Source of the DNA: Taeniopygia guttata
Taxonomy: Eukaryota; Chordata; Aves; Passeriformes; Estrildidae
Reading direction: 5' to 3'
Length of the DNA: 64,000 nt
Assembly: GCF_048771995.1 (NCBI RefSeq)
Contig: NC_133063.1
Coordinates: 6,088,001 to 6,152,000 of the forward strand
Below are positions 11,891 to 26,500 of this stretch, piece by piece (positions within the stretch are counted from its first letter, which is position 1; every line of letters starts with the position of its first letter). The translations under genes were made by a program, and so were the position numbers. The notes under the pieces were generated by a model that saw only the letters and a program-made list of their open reading frames with translations, was not told the origin of the DNA and did no database searches.

Positions 11891-14744
11891 AAATTTTATC
11901 TGCATTCAATAATACTAACTGTCGGCATCACTTACACCAACCAAACAAAATAAATTTGAGATCTTAAATCATTAATAAAGGAAGTTCCAGTTTATTTATT
12001 CTCCAATTATAACAAAAGAATTGAAATAAACTGTAATAAAATATATATCAAGTTAAGGCACAAATATATTCTTTTTCCATAAAATGAATATGAGTTTGGT
12101 TTTTTATTTCAACACCAAACATATGTGTATAGTCATAGTGAATAATGTCAAACACTGCCAGAATCCTCATGGAAAATAAAAATGCACTGCTTCAAGATAT
12201 ACTGGCATCCTTTCTGTGAATTTTATTTATTACCTTTCTAAAATTGAAGTTGTAATGTGCTTGGGGGTTGTTGCAATTTTTTGTTTGTTTGTTTAGTTTA
12301 TATGGATAAATGCTTTACCAGCAGTAGCTCTAATTGTAGCAATTAGCAAGGTCATATTTTTCCTCTTAAAAAAAAAAAGAATCATCCAAAAGTAAAGAAA
12401 TATTTAAAAAAATAATTAAAGGTACTGAAGACTTCCCATCATAGTATATTCCATTTACATTCTCACTGAATAAAGAGAGATCAGGATGACATTAATTTTT
12501 GAGCTTAGCATGCAATTTTGATAAAAAAATGCCATGACCACATGAAGGAACCATACAGACCAAAGTATTTTTACTTGCCTAGGAGATCATCTGTTGTACA
12601 TCAGAACCTTGGTTTTCCATTTCATACTTGCCTTTATCCTGAAATGCTGCTTACCCAAAGGCAGGTGAGTGACAACAAAAGCTAAAAGTTCAGGCAACTA
12701 AATGACATCCCAACGTTTTTGCTACATTTTGCATTCTTTCTCTTCTTGTGCCCTTACTCTAGATTGGTAAAGTAACTGAGCAAAGAAAGAAAAAGTAATT
12801 TATGTTTTAAAAAGGTGTCCTGAAATTTTTCTAGGAATATGTTACATGCCCAGCCTGTCCCAGTTTTGCAAGGTAAATTACATCATCAGCTGCTTCATCC
12901 TCTGAGGAGGCAGGTAATGACAGAAGAAGTCTATAGCATCTACTCTTAACCCATCCTGCACCTCCATTAAACAATCACTAGCAGTGACCTGTAAGGCCAG
13001 CCTGGATAATGACACTCCACCTCCTCTACCACAGTGAAATGCCATGGGCAGACAGTATATCACTTCCACAAGAACATCACTGGTCAGAGGCAGAGCATAG
13101 TGGCACGGACATTAGCACATTTCTTGCAAATCCAGTCCAAAATATTAATTGTCAATTACAGGAGCATTTTCCACTGATTATAGGCATGTCACTGAAACTA
13201 AGTCATGCCAGCTGTATCAGCTAAATAAAAGAGGAATTTATTTTTAAAGGAAGGATAAAGACAGTAGGCATCTGGGTGGCCTTTAGAGGAATTGCTATGG
13301 TAATCCTAATACCATTCAAAGGCTCAGGATGAGGTGTTATTAGTATTTTAATCAGCTGCATATTTACACTACTTCTGCTAACCACACATACCTCTCTAGT
13401 AATCTAAGTGCAATTTCTTCTTTTCAGCTAGCATGTAGCATATTTAATAGTCTATTATATATCCTGAGGTAGTCCAAAGTTATATACAGCATTATTTGTG
13501 AAATCCTGATTTTCAGCTCAGTATCGCTTTCTGGCACATCACATATTAACACAAGATGGCTGTTTTCTTTTGAGAAGAATATTTCCAAAAGATAGAAATA
13601 TGTAACTACTTGAGTTTATTGCATTAGAATGTAGAGAGTTTCACTACATTTCTACTTTTTCCCTTTGTGCTCCAGCAAGTCAGACAAAAAAAGCGAACTT
13701 AATTCTGAGTAGTTTTTCATGTACTTGTGGCAACACTTAGTGGGAGAAAAGAAGGAAATAATGGAGAAATCAAGTCTCACTGTTACAATTAGATAGAAAT
13801 ATTTTCTTTGCAATAAAACAGAAAGTCAGTGGCTGAAGGCCAAATCACTGTCTGGAGAAAAGGAGGAAGGAAAGATGCAGGAAAAACAAAAAGAAATAGG
13901 AAATTGATATATAAGTGACAGAACTGTTGATCAGGAAAAAGAACAAATAAAATATGTATCTTCAAAAAAAAACATAAATGAAGAAGACAAGAAAAGTTTT
14001 AATATGTATCTCCTGGATAACATCTTTGAGTGTTTTATGTTTTTCTCCCCCTATTATTATCAAGCTTTCATATGCGAATGCATAGATGTAAATTAAATGC
14101 ATTGGTAAACTAGAACCTAGAAAAACTTCTGGTGAAATTGAGTTTTGACTGTGAAATGCAGACAGGATCAGGATGTGATTCAGTTAGCAAAATTTTTTTC
14201 CTAACCATCTGTTCCATGTCTTGAATTAATATTAGAGTTTTCCCGGGAGATGGTTTGGGAGTCTTACATATTTCTGCTTCAAGAAAACAGCCAGTTGGGA
14301 TTACTCCTGCTCAACATCAGTGATGTCCAAAAACCTTTGCTAGGGGTAGAAGCAGTAGAAGCACCCAAGAATATGCCTATTCTTCAAGGACAGTGCAGAT
14401 CAGGTTGCGCAGATGCCAGGCTTGTAAAGAGAAGTAAATCAGGTTATTATTCCCTCCTGATACCACAGCAAATATAAAAAATGAATCAGGGGAGAAGGGA
14501 GGGATAGAGAAACACATTCAATTTAATGGCTTTTTCTAGAAAAGAAGTTGTTATTAGTATTGTTATAGAAAAAAAAATCAGCTAGATGATAAAATGTAAT
14601 TATTTTTTGCAACTTTTTATTTTAGGATGTTTTCAAAGAGAACCAATTTAGTCAGGATAACTTGGCTCAGAGTTCCCTTCTCTGGAGACAGAAAAGGGTC
14701 ACAAATCCTGTTCACCCTCCTCTATATCAACTTTCTTTATCATA
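11891..14744. other. Intergenic DNA, nothing recognised
   Basis: AT-rich sequence with short homopolymer runs. Open frames at 12878-13069 (minus) and 13009-13224 (plus) overlap each other, are short, and look like chance. Confidence 0.5.
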
Positions 14745-14815
14745 GGGTTTGAATTAGATGATCTCCACAGGTCCCTTCCAATCCCAGTTATCCTGTGACT
14801 CTGTGAATCCAGCTG
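14745..14815 (+). mobile_element. CR1 LINE 3'-tail fragment
   Basis: The pattern GATGATCTCCACAGGTCCCT, then TCCAATCCC and CTGTGACTCTGTGA, is the CR1 3' end in plus orientation. Confidence 0.75.
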
Positions 14816-15009
14816 AACTAAAATATCTAGCAGCTGAATTCAATTTTCTTTATATATCATTATGATAATTAAAGATTAAAGGGCAAGATACCTAATACAT
14901 TTGTGGTAGCAAAATATTATTACTTGATTCCAGTCAGAACTGGGTTCATTTTTGCAGTAATCAGGAGAGGGCATATTTAAGACCCAGAGGTTATTATATA
15001 CCAACTGAC

Positions 15010-15360
15010 CTCATTGCTGGGGACAAGACGAAAATAGTCTCTTCTGGAGAGAGGCGGGTCCTGCTGGTTGACTGCTGATTGACAAATGTGGTGGAGGGAG
15101 CATTTGGGTGATGCTGGTTCTCAGCAATCACATGTGAATTGTTCCCCCCTCTTGTGCTTTTAGTATTAATATTGTCTCTGTTACTGTTCACTTTCTTATC
15201 TCATTGCTGTTTCCAACAAATAGTTATTTTCTCAACCCATGATTTTCGCTTTTGGTGCCTCTCCAGGCACCTTCAGGAGTAGAAGGGAGGAAGACGGGGA
15301 AGAAGGGGAGCAAGCAAGTGGCACAGTTTGGAGAGTCTCAGTGGGAGCACTAAACTAGGG
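15010..15360 (+). mobile_element. Degraded endogenous retrovirus LTR remnant
   Basis: The stretch with TTATTTTCTCAACCCATGAT (about 15223-15242), a following pyrimidine-rich segment, and a GGGAGGAAGACGGGG / GGGGAGCAAGCAAGTGG tail resembles the 3' half of a common avian ERV LTR. Ends are eroded and no target duplication is visible. Confidence 0.45.
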
Positions 15361-18300
15361 AGTACCTTTTCTACACTATGAGATGTTAGTACAAGTTCAG
15401 ATTTTTTATTAACAATTCCATGTCACACAGTAACTTGTAGAAGATCAGCTATTCACCTCTGTGTGTAACATCCCCTAGAGAGCTCCTCCTTGCTAAGACC
15501 TTCCCATTACATTCCAAGAGGTCTCAGTCATTAGGTAAGCCCTGGCCACTGCATCCTTAATGGAAATCATAGAAGCATAACCTAGGGTACACCTCAGCTA
15601 CGAATTTCAGTGTACTGAAACTCAGTGCCAACGTCAGGAATACCATAGAGGTCAACAACCATAATGCCCTGTGCCAGTAACCATGGGTTTTCCCTCCGTT
15701 AGAGGAGATGTTATATCAGTGAGGGCCACACAGTGACATTTTTATCCTGATGAGTGACTAAAACTCTTCAAGTTATTGTTCTTAAAATGGAGATGGTGTA
15801 TGGATCCTACTAACATGGGCAACTCTGGAAGCAATTTCTGTCATCCTTTCTACTCCCCACTTTAAGCTTTATGATTTACCCTGTGTGTGGAAATGCTCTA
15901 TTTTTTGCCAGACCCTCTTGTATGGGTTGACTGTCGAACGCATTGCTCCATGACGAAACAATTACTCAGGCTTCTTAACAGCATTCCCATCAAAAAAGAT
16001 GAGAGCAGGGATATATCAATCTGGTTTGCAAATGAATGCTCTGGACACATGTTATGTTCTTATTAAGTAGAAAATTTCACATGGAAAGGCTCTAAAATAA
16101 CTACATTTAGATTTCTAAAATGGAAAAAGGTAACTTTTAATTTGTCAGACTGTAAGAAATTGTCAGGTGCTCCTGAAGTTCAAGAAGACAATTATGTCCC
16201 TATTTTTCCCATAGTTCCCATTTCAAGGACTTCTGAACCCTCTCATCAAGCAGGTTAATCAAGGTGCCATACTGGAAATGCCACATGCCTCAGTACGGAA
16301 ATTTCTTTTCACTTTGTAAGCAAAATATGTTAGAACATTACTACCTAGGATCAGGACCAGCACCAGCACAAATAAGTTCAGAATTAGCTACGAAGGAGTC
16401 ACAAAAGAAGTATATTGAAGGTCTCCCTTTCCCTACCAAGGGCCTGTCTTGCAAGTATACCTAATCCTATCAGGCACAGCCAGCTGATAGTGATCTTGTA
16501 ACTACTTTCCAGAACTCACTTCTTGTAGACACAGAGGCTGTCATATTGAAAGGGAATATGCAAAGACTGACAAAGTCAGCACAAACTACTATAGCATCTC
16601 TGGAAATCCTGATGTTAAAATTAAACACTTTTGTTTACATTTGTCCTTTTCTCCAACTGGAAAAAACCCAACATCACTTGCTACATCTAATTTATAGAGA
16701 AAATACTGAAACATATGTACATTTTTTCCATAGAAAACTTTAAATCCAAATAGGAATCCACAGAAAAACCCTGATTGTCATCTGAACTCTGTGAAAGATT
16801 GTAAATATGAAGTGAAAATTATGCACAGATAAGTTTTATAAGAAGAACTGAACAATGTGGTTTGGAAAGTAGATAGAAATTGCCTTCAACACCTGCTTAT
16901 CTCAGCAATTATTAAAATGCTTTATTTCCAAAGTACCAACTAGCAGTGATCTATGTGGAGAAGTAAAAGCTTGTAAAATATCACCCACTGAAACAATCAA
17001 AGGAATGTCAATGATGCACTTGAGAGGCACAGAAAATGTTCTTTGTTGGCTTAGAAATGAAAAATAGATTTTAAGACAGATTTATCTCAGGAAGGGGGAA
17101 ATAAAAATTAATAATGAAACCAAAGAATGTACACTGATATTCCCACCTGGTTATCAAGACTCTAGTTGAATCTAGCATGGTGTCAGCTAAAACCCTGAGT
17201 TATTCTAGTATGTAAGAGAGAATTTTAAAAGAAAATCTTTTAAAAAAATTAAATTCAAATTAGAGAAGCTTACAGATTTTCATTTCTACACATTTTGAAT
17301 AGCCTTTCATACTGCTTTAAATTAATGTGGAAATGAAGGCTGTACAGCATCAAGTCATGCAGGGTAGAGCAGAGGATACCAATAATGCTTCCAGCTCAGT
17401 GGAAAGGGCAGCCCTGCAGTGTTTGTTTTTTCTCACACACGTAACAGCTTGAGCTGGTCACCACAAGGAACCCTCTAAGACTGACCCAGTCACTGGTAGG
17501 TGAGAGTGGAAGGAGAATGACTGCATTCATAAATCTTGTTTGCACTGAGTTCTGGGAGAGGGCTTGAATGTCTTCCAAAAGTCTAGAGATGTACCAAAGT
17601 ATGAGAGTGTAAGCTGTATGAGATATCAAATGTAAAATAAATATAGAAGACCACTGACTTCAACAGAAATTAGCTCTGGTTTACCTGGTCTGGATACCTG
17701 ATTCAAGTCTCAAAACTATAGGTTTAGCTTTGAGACATAATCCTCTCATAACTGAATATCTCTTTAATAGGGTAAAAGTATCCACATCTCTCAACAGAGA
17801 CAGAGAAAATAAATGAGTTACAAGAAAACTTTTCTCATTTTTATGTAGTCAGGTACTGCTCAATGAACAGCTAAATACAGTGCTAAAGTGCTGAGTGAAT
17901 TTTTGTTTTATTCGTTCTGTTGAAAATAACAGCAATCAAAGCAACCACATTTTACTGGCTTCAGAATCCCCTGAAAATGCAGTGAGAAATCTAGGGGAAA
18001 CCTACTGGCTCATGGGATGAAAGAAAGACACTGTATCCATCACTTTCCATAATGGAAATCCATCAGTTCGTGATTGCTTACAGGCTCAGAACTACAAAAC
18101 AATGGTGCTGTGCTATACCACCTTATGGGTGCAGTCTCTTCGCTTCACAGCACATGGAAGATGTGTGGGAGGTAGAACAAAGTTGGGGCTTTCAACAGAG
18201 CAGGGATCTGTGCTCCTTAACAGGCTTTGCCTTCCCTTTTTCACTTGGTCACAGTTGTCAGTTCATCTCAAATTATGGAAATGCTTTCAATATGCATTTC

Positions 18301-18565
18301 TGCATTAGCCTGTCATTAGTTTTACACTTGGTTATTTAATGAGTGGTTCTTAATTGCTACAGTTTTATTCTGTGGTCTTTGATAAACACAGACTCCCTTT
18401 TCATTCCTTCATCCTACTGAATTGAAGGCAATGACTACAGCAGTTGCAAATGAAGTTAATGCAGGGCAAAAATAACCCACCCATTAGATACACATCATGG
18501 ATCCCAGTTGTTAATATATCTCAAATATGGCTTTGATATGAGTTAAAAAAAGCTAAATTTCCAGC
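15361..18565. other. Intergenic DNA, nothing recognised
   Basis: No named repeat or gene seen. Open frames of 60-95 codons (for example 18052-18339) lack recognisable similarity. Confidence 0.5.
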
Positions 18566-18650
18566 ACAGAATCACAGAATATGCTGATCTGGAAGGGAGC
18601 CACAAGGATTATTGCATTCAGCTCTTAGCCTTGTGTAGGACACATGAAGA
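18566..18650 (-). mobile_element. CR1 LINE 3'-tail fragment
   Basis: CACAGAATCACAGAATATGC at the left border, followed by CTGGAAGGGAGCCACAAGGA and TTGTGTAGGACA, is the reverse complement of a CR1 3' terminus. Confidence 0.75.
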
Positions 18651-19364
18651 ACAAGCATGTGTGGAGGAAAAGGAGAAAAAAACAGATTTCACTGCATTTT
18701 ATTTGGAGTGAGCTGTGGCTTCAGTCCAGTTTCCTGGACAGTTCTCTGCTGCCTGAGTAGTTTATCAGATACTTGTGCTTGCTTGCCAGCATGAGTGGCC
18801 TGCAGGAATAGCCGCAGCTGTGGAGGTGGACAAGGGGTGATACATTTCACTAATTCCCAATGGACAAAAACAAAATGCTGAACAGAGTTACAAACACTAA
18901 TATTGCTCTGAGGATAGTTTCCATTTCACTGCTTCAGAACAAGTAAGTTTCAAAGCAGAGTGATCCTAACTAAAGAAGATCCCCAAAACACAAGTGTATT
19001 TCTAGTTTTTTTTTTCCCTTTGGGTTTTTTTGTTTGTGGTTTTGTTGTTGTATTTTGTTGGGGTTTATTTTAACTGATTGATGAAGATAAATTCCTCCTA
19101 CTGGTATGGTTTTTCTCCCTTTTATTGCAGGCAGAAGTCAAAAGCATGCAAACATTTTATATGACCAAATTAATTGCACTCTTAAGCCTGTCAAAAAGAC
19201 ATTTAACATTTAAAGTGTGAGATCTACACAGTGGTAGGGGTAAGCCTCTGTATATATGGTTGTGCAGCCATTTCCTTTTTCATTTCTAATATTCGTACTT
19301 ACTGAAGTATTTTTTTGTAAATTGAAACCATTGGAAGTTGTTATGACAGAATTTTTGCTTATGT

Positions 19365-19751
19365 TCATATTCCTATTATTAGGGTTTTCATAACTTGCAA
19401 GAGATTGGATGCTATCATACTACAGATAAAAGCATTATCTCTGCAAACCTGGTCTCCCAAGATCCTGAATAAGTATTTAATTCTTTTGGAGAGTGAAACA
19501 CAAACACAATAGAAGACAAAAATCACAGAAGTATTGCTTATCAAATCCAGCGCAAATATCTGTGTGATTTCTTGGGATGAGCCCCTGCAGACTGCACCAG
19601 CCTGGGCTGCGTTAGCTTTTCCACCAAAGTTTGGAATCACGATCCTGCAGAGGGGCAGTTTGATATGCCAGCCATTCTGCACATAAGTGATTTCGTAAGC
19701 ATGAAACAAACTAATCAATATGGCCAAGCAATAATTCACAGAGGGCAGCAC
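19365..19751 (-). other. 128-codon open frame of unknown status
   Basis: This is one of the longer frames outside CHSY3 and the repeats. It starts with Met and has two hydrophobic stretches near its N-terminus and middle, but I recognise no domain. I see no convincing splice sites or promoter around it. In AT-rich non-coding DNA a frame of this length can arise by chance, so I do not call it a gene. Conservation across bird genomes would decide. Confidence 0.15.
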
Positions 19752-19884
19752 AAAGTTTCACAGCTATACATCTAGTTGTAAATGGTTTTTTAACACATCT
19801 ATGACATCAGTCATTAAATAGAAGAAATGAAAAAGCAGGGGTTAAAAACCAACACAAACCTTGAAGAGTAACAACGAAGCTTCA

Positions 19885-20562
19885 TTTTCATGCAGTTTAA
19901 CAAGACCAAGTACGAGGTCCTGGACTGGGGTCACCCCTGCTGTCAGCACAGGCTGGGAGATTGAGAACAGACCTTGGAAGGCCTTGGAGATGCTCATGGG
20001 TGAGAGGCTGGACATGACCCAGCCATGGGCACTCCCAGCCCAGAAAGCCAAACGTGTCCTGGGCTGCATCCAGAGCATCGTGGGCAGCAGGGGAGGGAGG
20101 GGATTCTGCCCCTCTGCTCTGCTTCAAGTGCTAGTAGCACTGTATTGAGTGGGGGGGAGAGCCCACCTGGAACCCTGCATCCAGCCCTGCGGTCCCTGCA
20201 CAGGGAGGACATGGAACTGCTGGAGTGGGAGTAGGTCCAGACATGTTCAAAGGGCTGGAGCTCCTCCTCTGTGAAGACAGCCTGAGAGAGATGGGGTTGT
20301 TCATCCTGCAGGAGAAGGCCCCATGGAGACCTTACAGAAGCATTTTGGTACCACAATGGGGCCTAAAAGAGAGGTGGGGACAACCCTTTTTGCCATTTCT
20401 ATTGTGACAGGATGAAGGATAATGGTTTTAAACTATAAGAGAATTGACTTCCATTAGACATAAGGAAGAAGGTTTTGTTTCAATGCAATTGGTAAATTAC
20501 TGAAACAGATTGCCCAGGGAGGTGGGAGATGACCCATCCCTGAGAACATTCAAGGTCTGCTT
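19885..20562 (+). mobile_element. CR1 LINE fragment, C-terminal ORF2 region
   Basis: Begins with CATGCAGTTTAACAAGACCA and runs in the normal CR1 order: CCCAGCCCAGAAAGCCAA, GGGCTGCATCCAGAGCAT, GATTCTGCCCCTCTGCTCTG, CTCCTCTGTGAAGACAGCCT, TACTGAAACAGATTGCCCAG and GAACATTCAAGGTCTGC. Multiple frameshifts divide it into the overlapping frames seen at 19842-20407 on both strands. It is a 5'-truncated, inactive copy. Confidence 0.85.
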
Positions 20563-23500
20563 CTTCCATGTTTTCTATCTCAGTTTCTGAGGTTTTTGCC
20601 TTCTTATGTCACTGAGCCCTTTAATATCTGCTGAATCACGTGACTCACATATACTTCAGACCTGATTTTGAGGATGCATTTTAAATCTGGAAAAGTTTTG
20701 TGTTTCTGTTCCTGGCAATGAACTTAAGATGTCACAAGAAGGGACTGAGGGAAGCAGTAATAAAATTCAGGATTTAAAGAAAGTGACAGGCTTACAACAG
20801 AGCTGGGAACTAATGCAACAAAATGCTGTAGTTCAGCAATTTTACACACCAGTGACATCATTACAGTATCTAACTTCATATTTGTATGAATGAACTAGAA
20901 AAACTCTGAAAGATAATTTTATCTGAGATATATGATTTTGGTTTAAATACACAATACTGTAACAAAGTTTGTGTGAAAAATTAAATTCATTGGTATGATG
21001 CTATTAAAAGGATATAGATTTCCTTAATTTCCTTTACTTTTTCCTTAGTCTAAATTTGTCATCAGTACCTAAGTACAGCAGAAGCTAGACACTGAAAATG
21101 TGAGGGAACAAAAGGTGGGGCAAGACTGCAGAAGTTCCTGCTGACTGACAACTTTTTGTAGTTGGAGGACATTTTAATGACAAAAAGAGAAATTCAGATG
21201 TATGATGGCATTGGTACTGCCATTTTGCATATTAAAAGATATCTCCCTTATGTTTTACTGAGTTCAAAACCACAAAATCCCAGTAACACAGTATCTGACT
21301 AGATATTTACCATGGGGGGGTGGGGAGGGGGCAAACCAAGAGGAAAACAAATGTAGGTATTTTGGGCTCCAATAAAAAAGCAAGAAAAAGAAAGAATATT
21401 TTAGTGTTACCTTGGCATTTGGTCCCTCAGTTGCATCCAGGTAAAGCAGTGGGATGCAGTGCTACAGAAATGCTTTCCATAAGATGTTTCCGTTTTCTTG
21501 AATGGCGCTATGACGTGTTCTGTATCCAGGGCATAAATTACATCTGTGCTAATCCTTTGGTTGCTTTTTATTAAATATTTTTCAATTCTCCCTGTCTTCC
21601 TCCAGTTTCTTTCCTGATATTTCTTGTGCTATTTTTTCACATAAACTTTTATGGCTACTGTAATTAAATTTAGATGTGTACTCTGTTTCCTGTACTGTGT
21701 CTTCTTCTTCCTTTCAAATCTATGCCCTTTAATTAATCACTTTTTCTTCTACGTATCAGAGCTAGTAGAATAGCTTACACACACATACACACACACACTA
21801 TCTTTCTACTTCACATTCAAAAAAAATTTATTTTCTTGTCTCCTTATATGTTTTCCCACGCACTTTCTTTCCCATCACCCACCAGTATCTGGTCCTGTCA
21901 TATACACAGCATTTATGCTTTATTTTTAGTGCTTCTTTTGCCTGGTGCCAAGCTCAATCCAGGAAGACCTGGTAGCTCCCTGATGAGCAGAGCACCATGT
22001 CAAGGATAAAGGAAAAAGAAGAGAATCTTCTTTTCGGTTTCTTGCATGGTCCTTCGTTCACATCCATATTTCTTTCAGAATGGACTCTCTTCTAAGGGTA
22101 TTCCATGTTAAATCTTGATCTCTCTGGTCTCCTTCACACATGAGCGCCCTTGTGTCTGTCCCTTAAACATCAGTTGACTGTGGCAGAAGTTATGACTGAT
22201 ATATTTTTACAGAAAAGTTAGATCTTCTGTTACCAGCTGTTCTGAAGTGCAAAACAGTGTTTCCCATTCAGTTTTACTACAGACATCTCCCTGTAACCTT
22301 TTTGGTTAAAAACACCTTTTTGGTAGTTTCTGGAGGTCTTCCAGTAACAGCACATGCTGGGGGCAATGGCTTGGTCCCAGTTAAACAGATTTGCTCAACT
22401 TTGTCACCAAAAAATATTCAACTTTAACTCATATTCATTTTGAATTTTCTACCAAACAAAACCATTGCAAAAAATAAATTACCATACCTGAATGTACTTT
22501 TTTTCAGCCATACAGCTGTGGTTGCAAGGTTACATCTGGTGAAAACTACTGTCCAGAAGCCTTTGTTTAAAGGAACCTCATAATTTAAAGCAGTGATGTG
22601 CCATGTAACAGTCCAATATATGAAGATACAATGGGAAACTGAAGTATTTTAGGCACAAAGCACTACAGCATCTATGACACAAAGCTGTCAAATATCCAAC
22701 TTAATTAAATAATAATAAAGTGCATCATATCTAAAAAGAGAAGAGGAGGGACTAAAAATTGCCAGCTCAGCTATCACTTCCAAAAACATGGGCTTGCTGA
22801 TCAGCATGTACAAGTGGAATGTACAAGGGGAAAAGCTTTCAGGAAGAAAGTAAAGCAGAGTTCTTCTTTTTAAAATATATTTTATCTTCCACACTCTTAA
22901 AATAAGAAAAGATACACAGGTATCTGGATCTACATCCTTACTATCTATCCTGTCACCTGTGAAACATATTTTACTGCATTCCTCACTTCTTCAAGTGCTG
23001 GTAGCCTTGTATTCAGACTGCACAGTGCCTGCTCCTGGCAATCACTCACTAAGCATTAAAATGGATCCCCAGATACATTGATACCTTGCACAAACTCAGG
23101 CTGCTACTCCTTACACTGAAATTGTCCTTTCCTGGTAGTAGGTCTCAGTCTTGGTTTCAAAGTTGAACTACACCAAGCAGTTCTCCCTCTGGTCACTCAC
23201 AATTCGACCACCTCAAAGCAGTTAGTTAGCTTTTCTTTCCTTTAGCCAACAGTTTATGGACAAATGTGAAAAACAAGCATAATTTATTGCTCCATATAAC
23301 CCTAATCAAATATGAGAGCAAGTCATAAAGGCTTCCCAAATAACCAGTAGTAACAATGTTAATAATCTCAAGCACAAGCATTTTTAAATTTTTTAAGTTT
23401 TTTTTTTCCTTTTTTACAGAAATCACCTGAAGGTAATTTACCTGCTCTAAATAGAAGTGTTTGGCACCAATGTTAGCAAGAATACATGTCTTTTAGGGAT

Positions 23501-26500
23501 ATCTTTATTGAATCAGCAGCCTGCAGTATATAGTACATCTTTGGAACTCTGCCTACATAGTTAAACTCTCCTCTAAGACTAGGTAAATACTGAACCAGCA
23601 AGGATGCTTTTCATTTATCTTCAACATCCTTATAAATAGAAAATATCTGTTGAATAATAAAGTGACTAGAAAATAAGGATGTAAAATGACAGTTTGTAGT
23701 ATGGAGCTAATATATGCGCTGCCTTACATCTTGATAACCATTATTTCTTTAATTAAAATTACAGAACTGTTAAGTAAGGTTTTGAAATTTGAGATAAAAG
23801 ACTTGAAAACAAAACAAAACAAAACAAAAAACCAAAAAAAAAGTTTAAAAAAGGGGGAAAAAAGGGATTTCAGAAATCCCCTGGTTCTTTAAGTTTCCTA
23901 GATGTAAGCCTTACAAAGTTTTTTCATATCCTTGCTTTAGTGTGATTCTGGTATGAAGGAGACCAGAGGAAGAAATGAAGTAAAAATATTCAGAACACTT
24001 TTAATTTACAGTGACAGGCAAATGGAAACAATTTGAAGTAGGCTTGGAAACTCGTTCACTAAAATCTTCTAGTTCAGAAGTTTTGCATGGAAGTGAAGTC
24101 ATAAAACTGTAACAGAAATGTCATATATTAGCTCAAAAAGTTTCAATTCTGTAGTAAGACATACTGCAAATGGGAAGACGCGCGAAAAAGTAGAATAGGA
24201 AATTGACAGTGAGTCATGACAAGTCATCTTATTAATCAAGTGAATAAATGCTGATGGAAGAAAATTTAAATTATTCTTAGAAATGAATTAATTAAAAATG
24301 GATTACATGTTACATACAGATGTACAACAGACAAAAACCTTCAGTGATAATCAGTTCTTGTAAATAGGTAGACTTAGTGAAACATCTCATTTTGCTGCAT
24401 TTTAGGACCACAACTATCACCGCTACTTAACATCAGAGCTAAGTTTTGTGTGTATCTAACACAGTATTTTTTTTCTCCTGATTTGATTAGCTTTTAAAAA
24501 TACAGCAGAAAGATAAACCTTTCCCCTGTCAGTGACTCACCAATTTCTAATCCCTGTTTTATCCCCATAAATTTTAACTGATTTCAAGTTGCAAGAAAAT
24601 AAGATATAGACTACACATGTGGGGGGTTTTTTTTGTGCCTTAAAGCTGGCATCATTCCTTAGAGCAAAATGTTTGATGTAGCAAACTGCATCTTAAGTAA
24701 TTGTAGTGACTAGTTAAGACATCAAAAGAAGTTTAAATTGTTTATTTCCCTCTGATTAAAAAAAGTGGTTTTAACTCATGCTGCTTGCAACTCTCCAGTT
24801 ACTGAGGATGAGCAGTACACTCCTAGGAGTCATTTTATCAGCACTGTAATTTTTTGGAAGAATCTTGAAGTACTATCAAGCACACAGAGAGCAAAGCCTC
24901 CAGAAGGCAGTTTTGTGCACAGCTGGCATTTGTGCACAGCAAGAGCTGAGTGCAGAAGGTGCCTCTCTCTCTGTACTGCTCTTTAGGAAGACCGTGTGGC
25001 ACCTTTCCCCCCTACATGTCCCATGATATGGCAGGATCCAAGTACATGATGCAGGTCCATGAGCCCCATGAAGTTTTGCCCCATCCTTCAAAGCCCTTAG
25101 AGTGCAAACAGAGGGAAGCCATGTGGGACCAGCGTCTTTTCCCCTGAGGACAGTGAGAAACATGATCTGCACAAGACAACTCCACTCAATGAATCCCCAG
25201 TTTGGGACCCTCCTTTCATTCCTCCCTGATTAAAATGGCCCTTTTGATTCTCAAGAGCAGCTGATGGCAGCAAGCACAGCTCTTCTGTGCTTGTTTGAGC
25301 TGCCAACTCATAGTTCCAAGATAGGCTGTGGGCAGCACAGGTGGCAGCACAGGGGTAACTCGGGCACAAGGTGCCAACTCCCATGGCTGAGCTTCACATC
25401 TCCCCCTGGCCTTCTGCCTTTTTTCAGCTTGAAAACCAGTACCCTGATGCAGAGTACAATCAACTCTCAGAGAGCCCAACATGTTGTTTTTCCTTCATCC
25501 AGGAGATGCAAATGCTGTGTTAAGCACTGTGACTGGGAAAACATGCCATGATGCAGTAGTTTGGGGATTTCTAGCATTTCTGAGTAGTGAATGCTGAGAT
25601 TTTTTTTTTAGAATGGCTGTGTCTGAAAAGCCAAAGTGCGAGATGTTCACAACCCACTTCCCAACAATTACGGCAGGAAAACTGTTCACAGGGGAAGGAG
25701 GTTTGGGGCAAAATTGATTGTTATGTTCTACTGTGAATTCACTTGTCACGCATTTACAAAGGGACATTATACACATTGAAATTTCATTTTACAATGAAGA
25801 TTATGATTCAGATTAGACAAAAGCAAACAGCTGATTAACACAGATATTCCCGTCTTAATCTGTACATACATAACATTACTCTACACTTTTGTGCTTTTTT
25901 TTTTTCTTTTAATATGATCTCCTTAGAAGGCATATTATTCCTTAGACAAACTAACACAAGTTCTCAAGTTATCTCAGGATAGTTATTTCAAAAGAAAATG
26001 CAATATTTCATAATAAACATTTTTAACAAAGTAATTCATCATATAAACAAATGAATCAGTCAAGACACTAAATAAATATTTGTACTGGTAAATACTAGCA
26101 TTTTGCTTATATCATGTAGGACCTGATCCTGCAAGCCCTCTGTATACATCTTTATCCCCACTGAATGATTGGTTTCATTGCTTGTTCTAAACTACTATTT
26201 TACTTTGAGCTGAGCAAATACTTTATGGCCACAAATTATGTAATTGAAATCAGCACTGGACTACATCCCAGCAGACAATGATTTCCTTATATGTCTTTCT
26301 AGGTCATTAGGTTTTTTCTTGTTTATGAAGTCATCACAAATATTTATCAACAGGCAATCAGTTGTTGATATTTACAATCTGAGTTGCATTGGTTAATTGA
26401 GATTTTTTAAAATATATCAGGTTCCTTGTTCTTGGCTTTTTTAAGAAAAAAAATGTGACTTTTGCATGCAATTTGAACAGCAATTTCCAAGAATTTTATT

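Noticed and set aside
19842..20407. Several overlapping frames of 60-120 codons on both strands
   Set aside because: They are fragments of a decayed CR1 copy and its antisense, not host genes.
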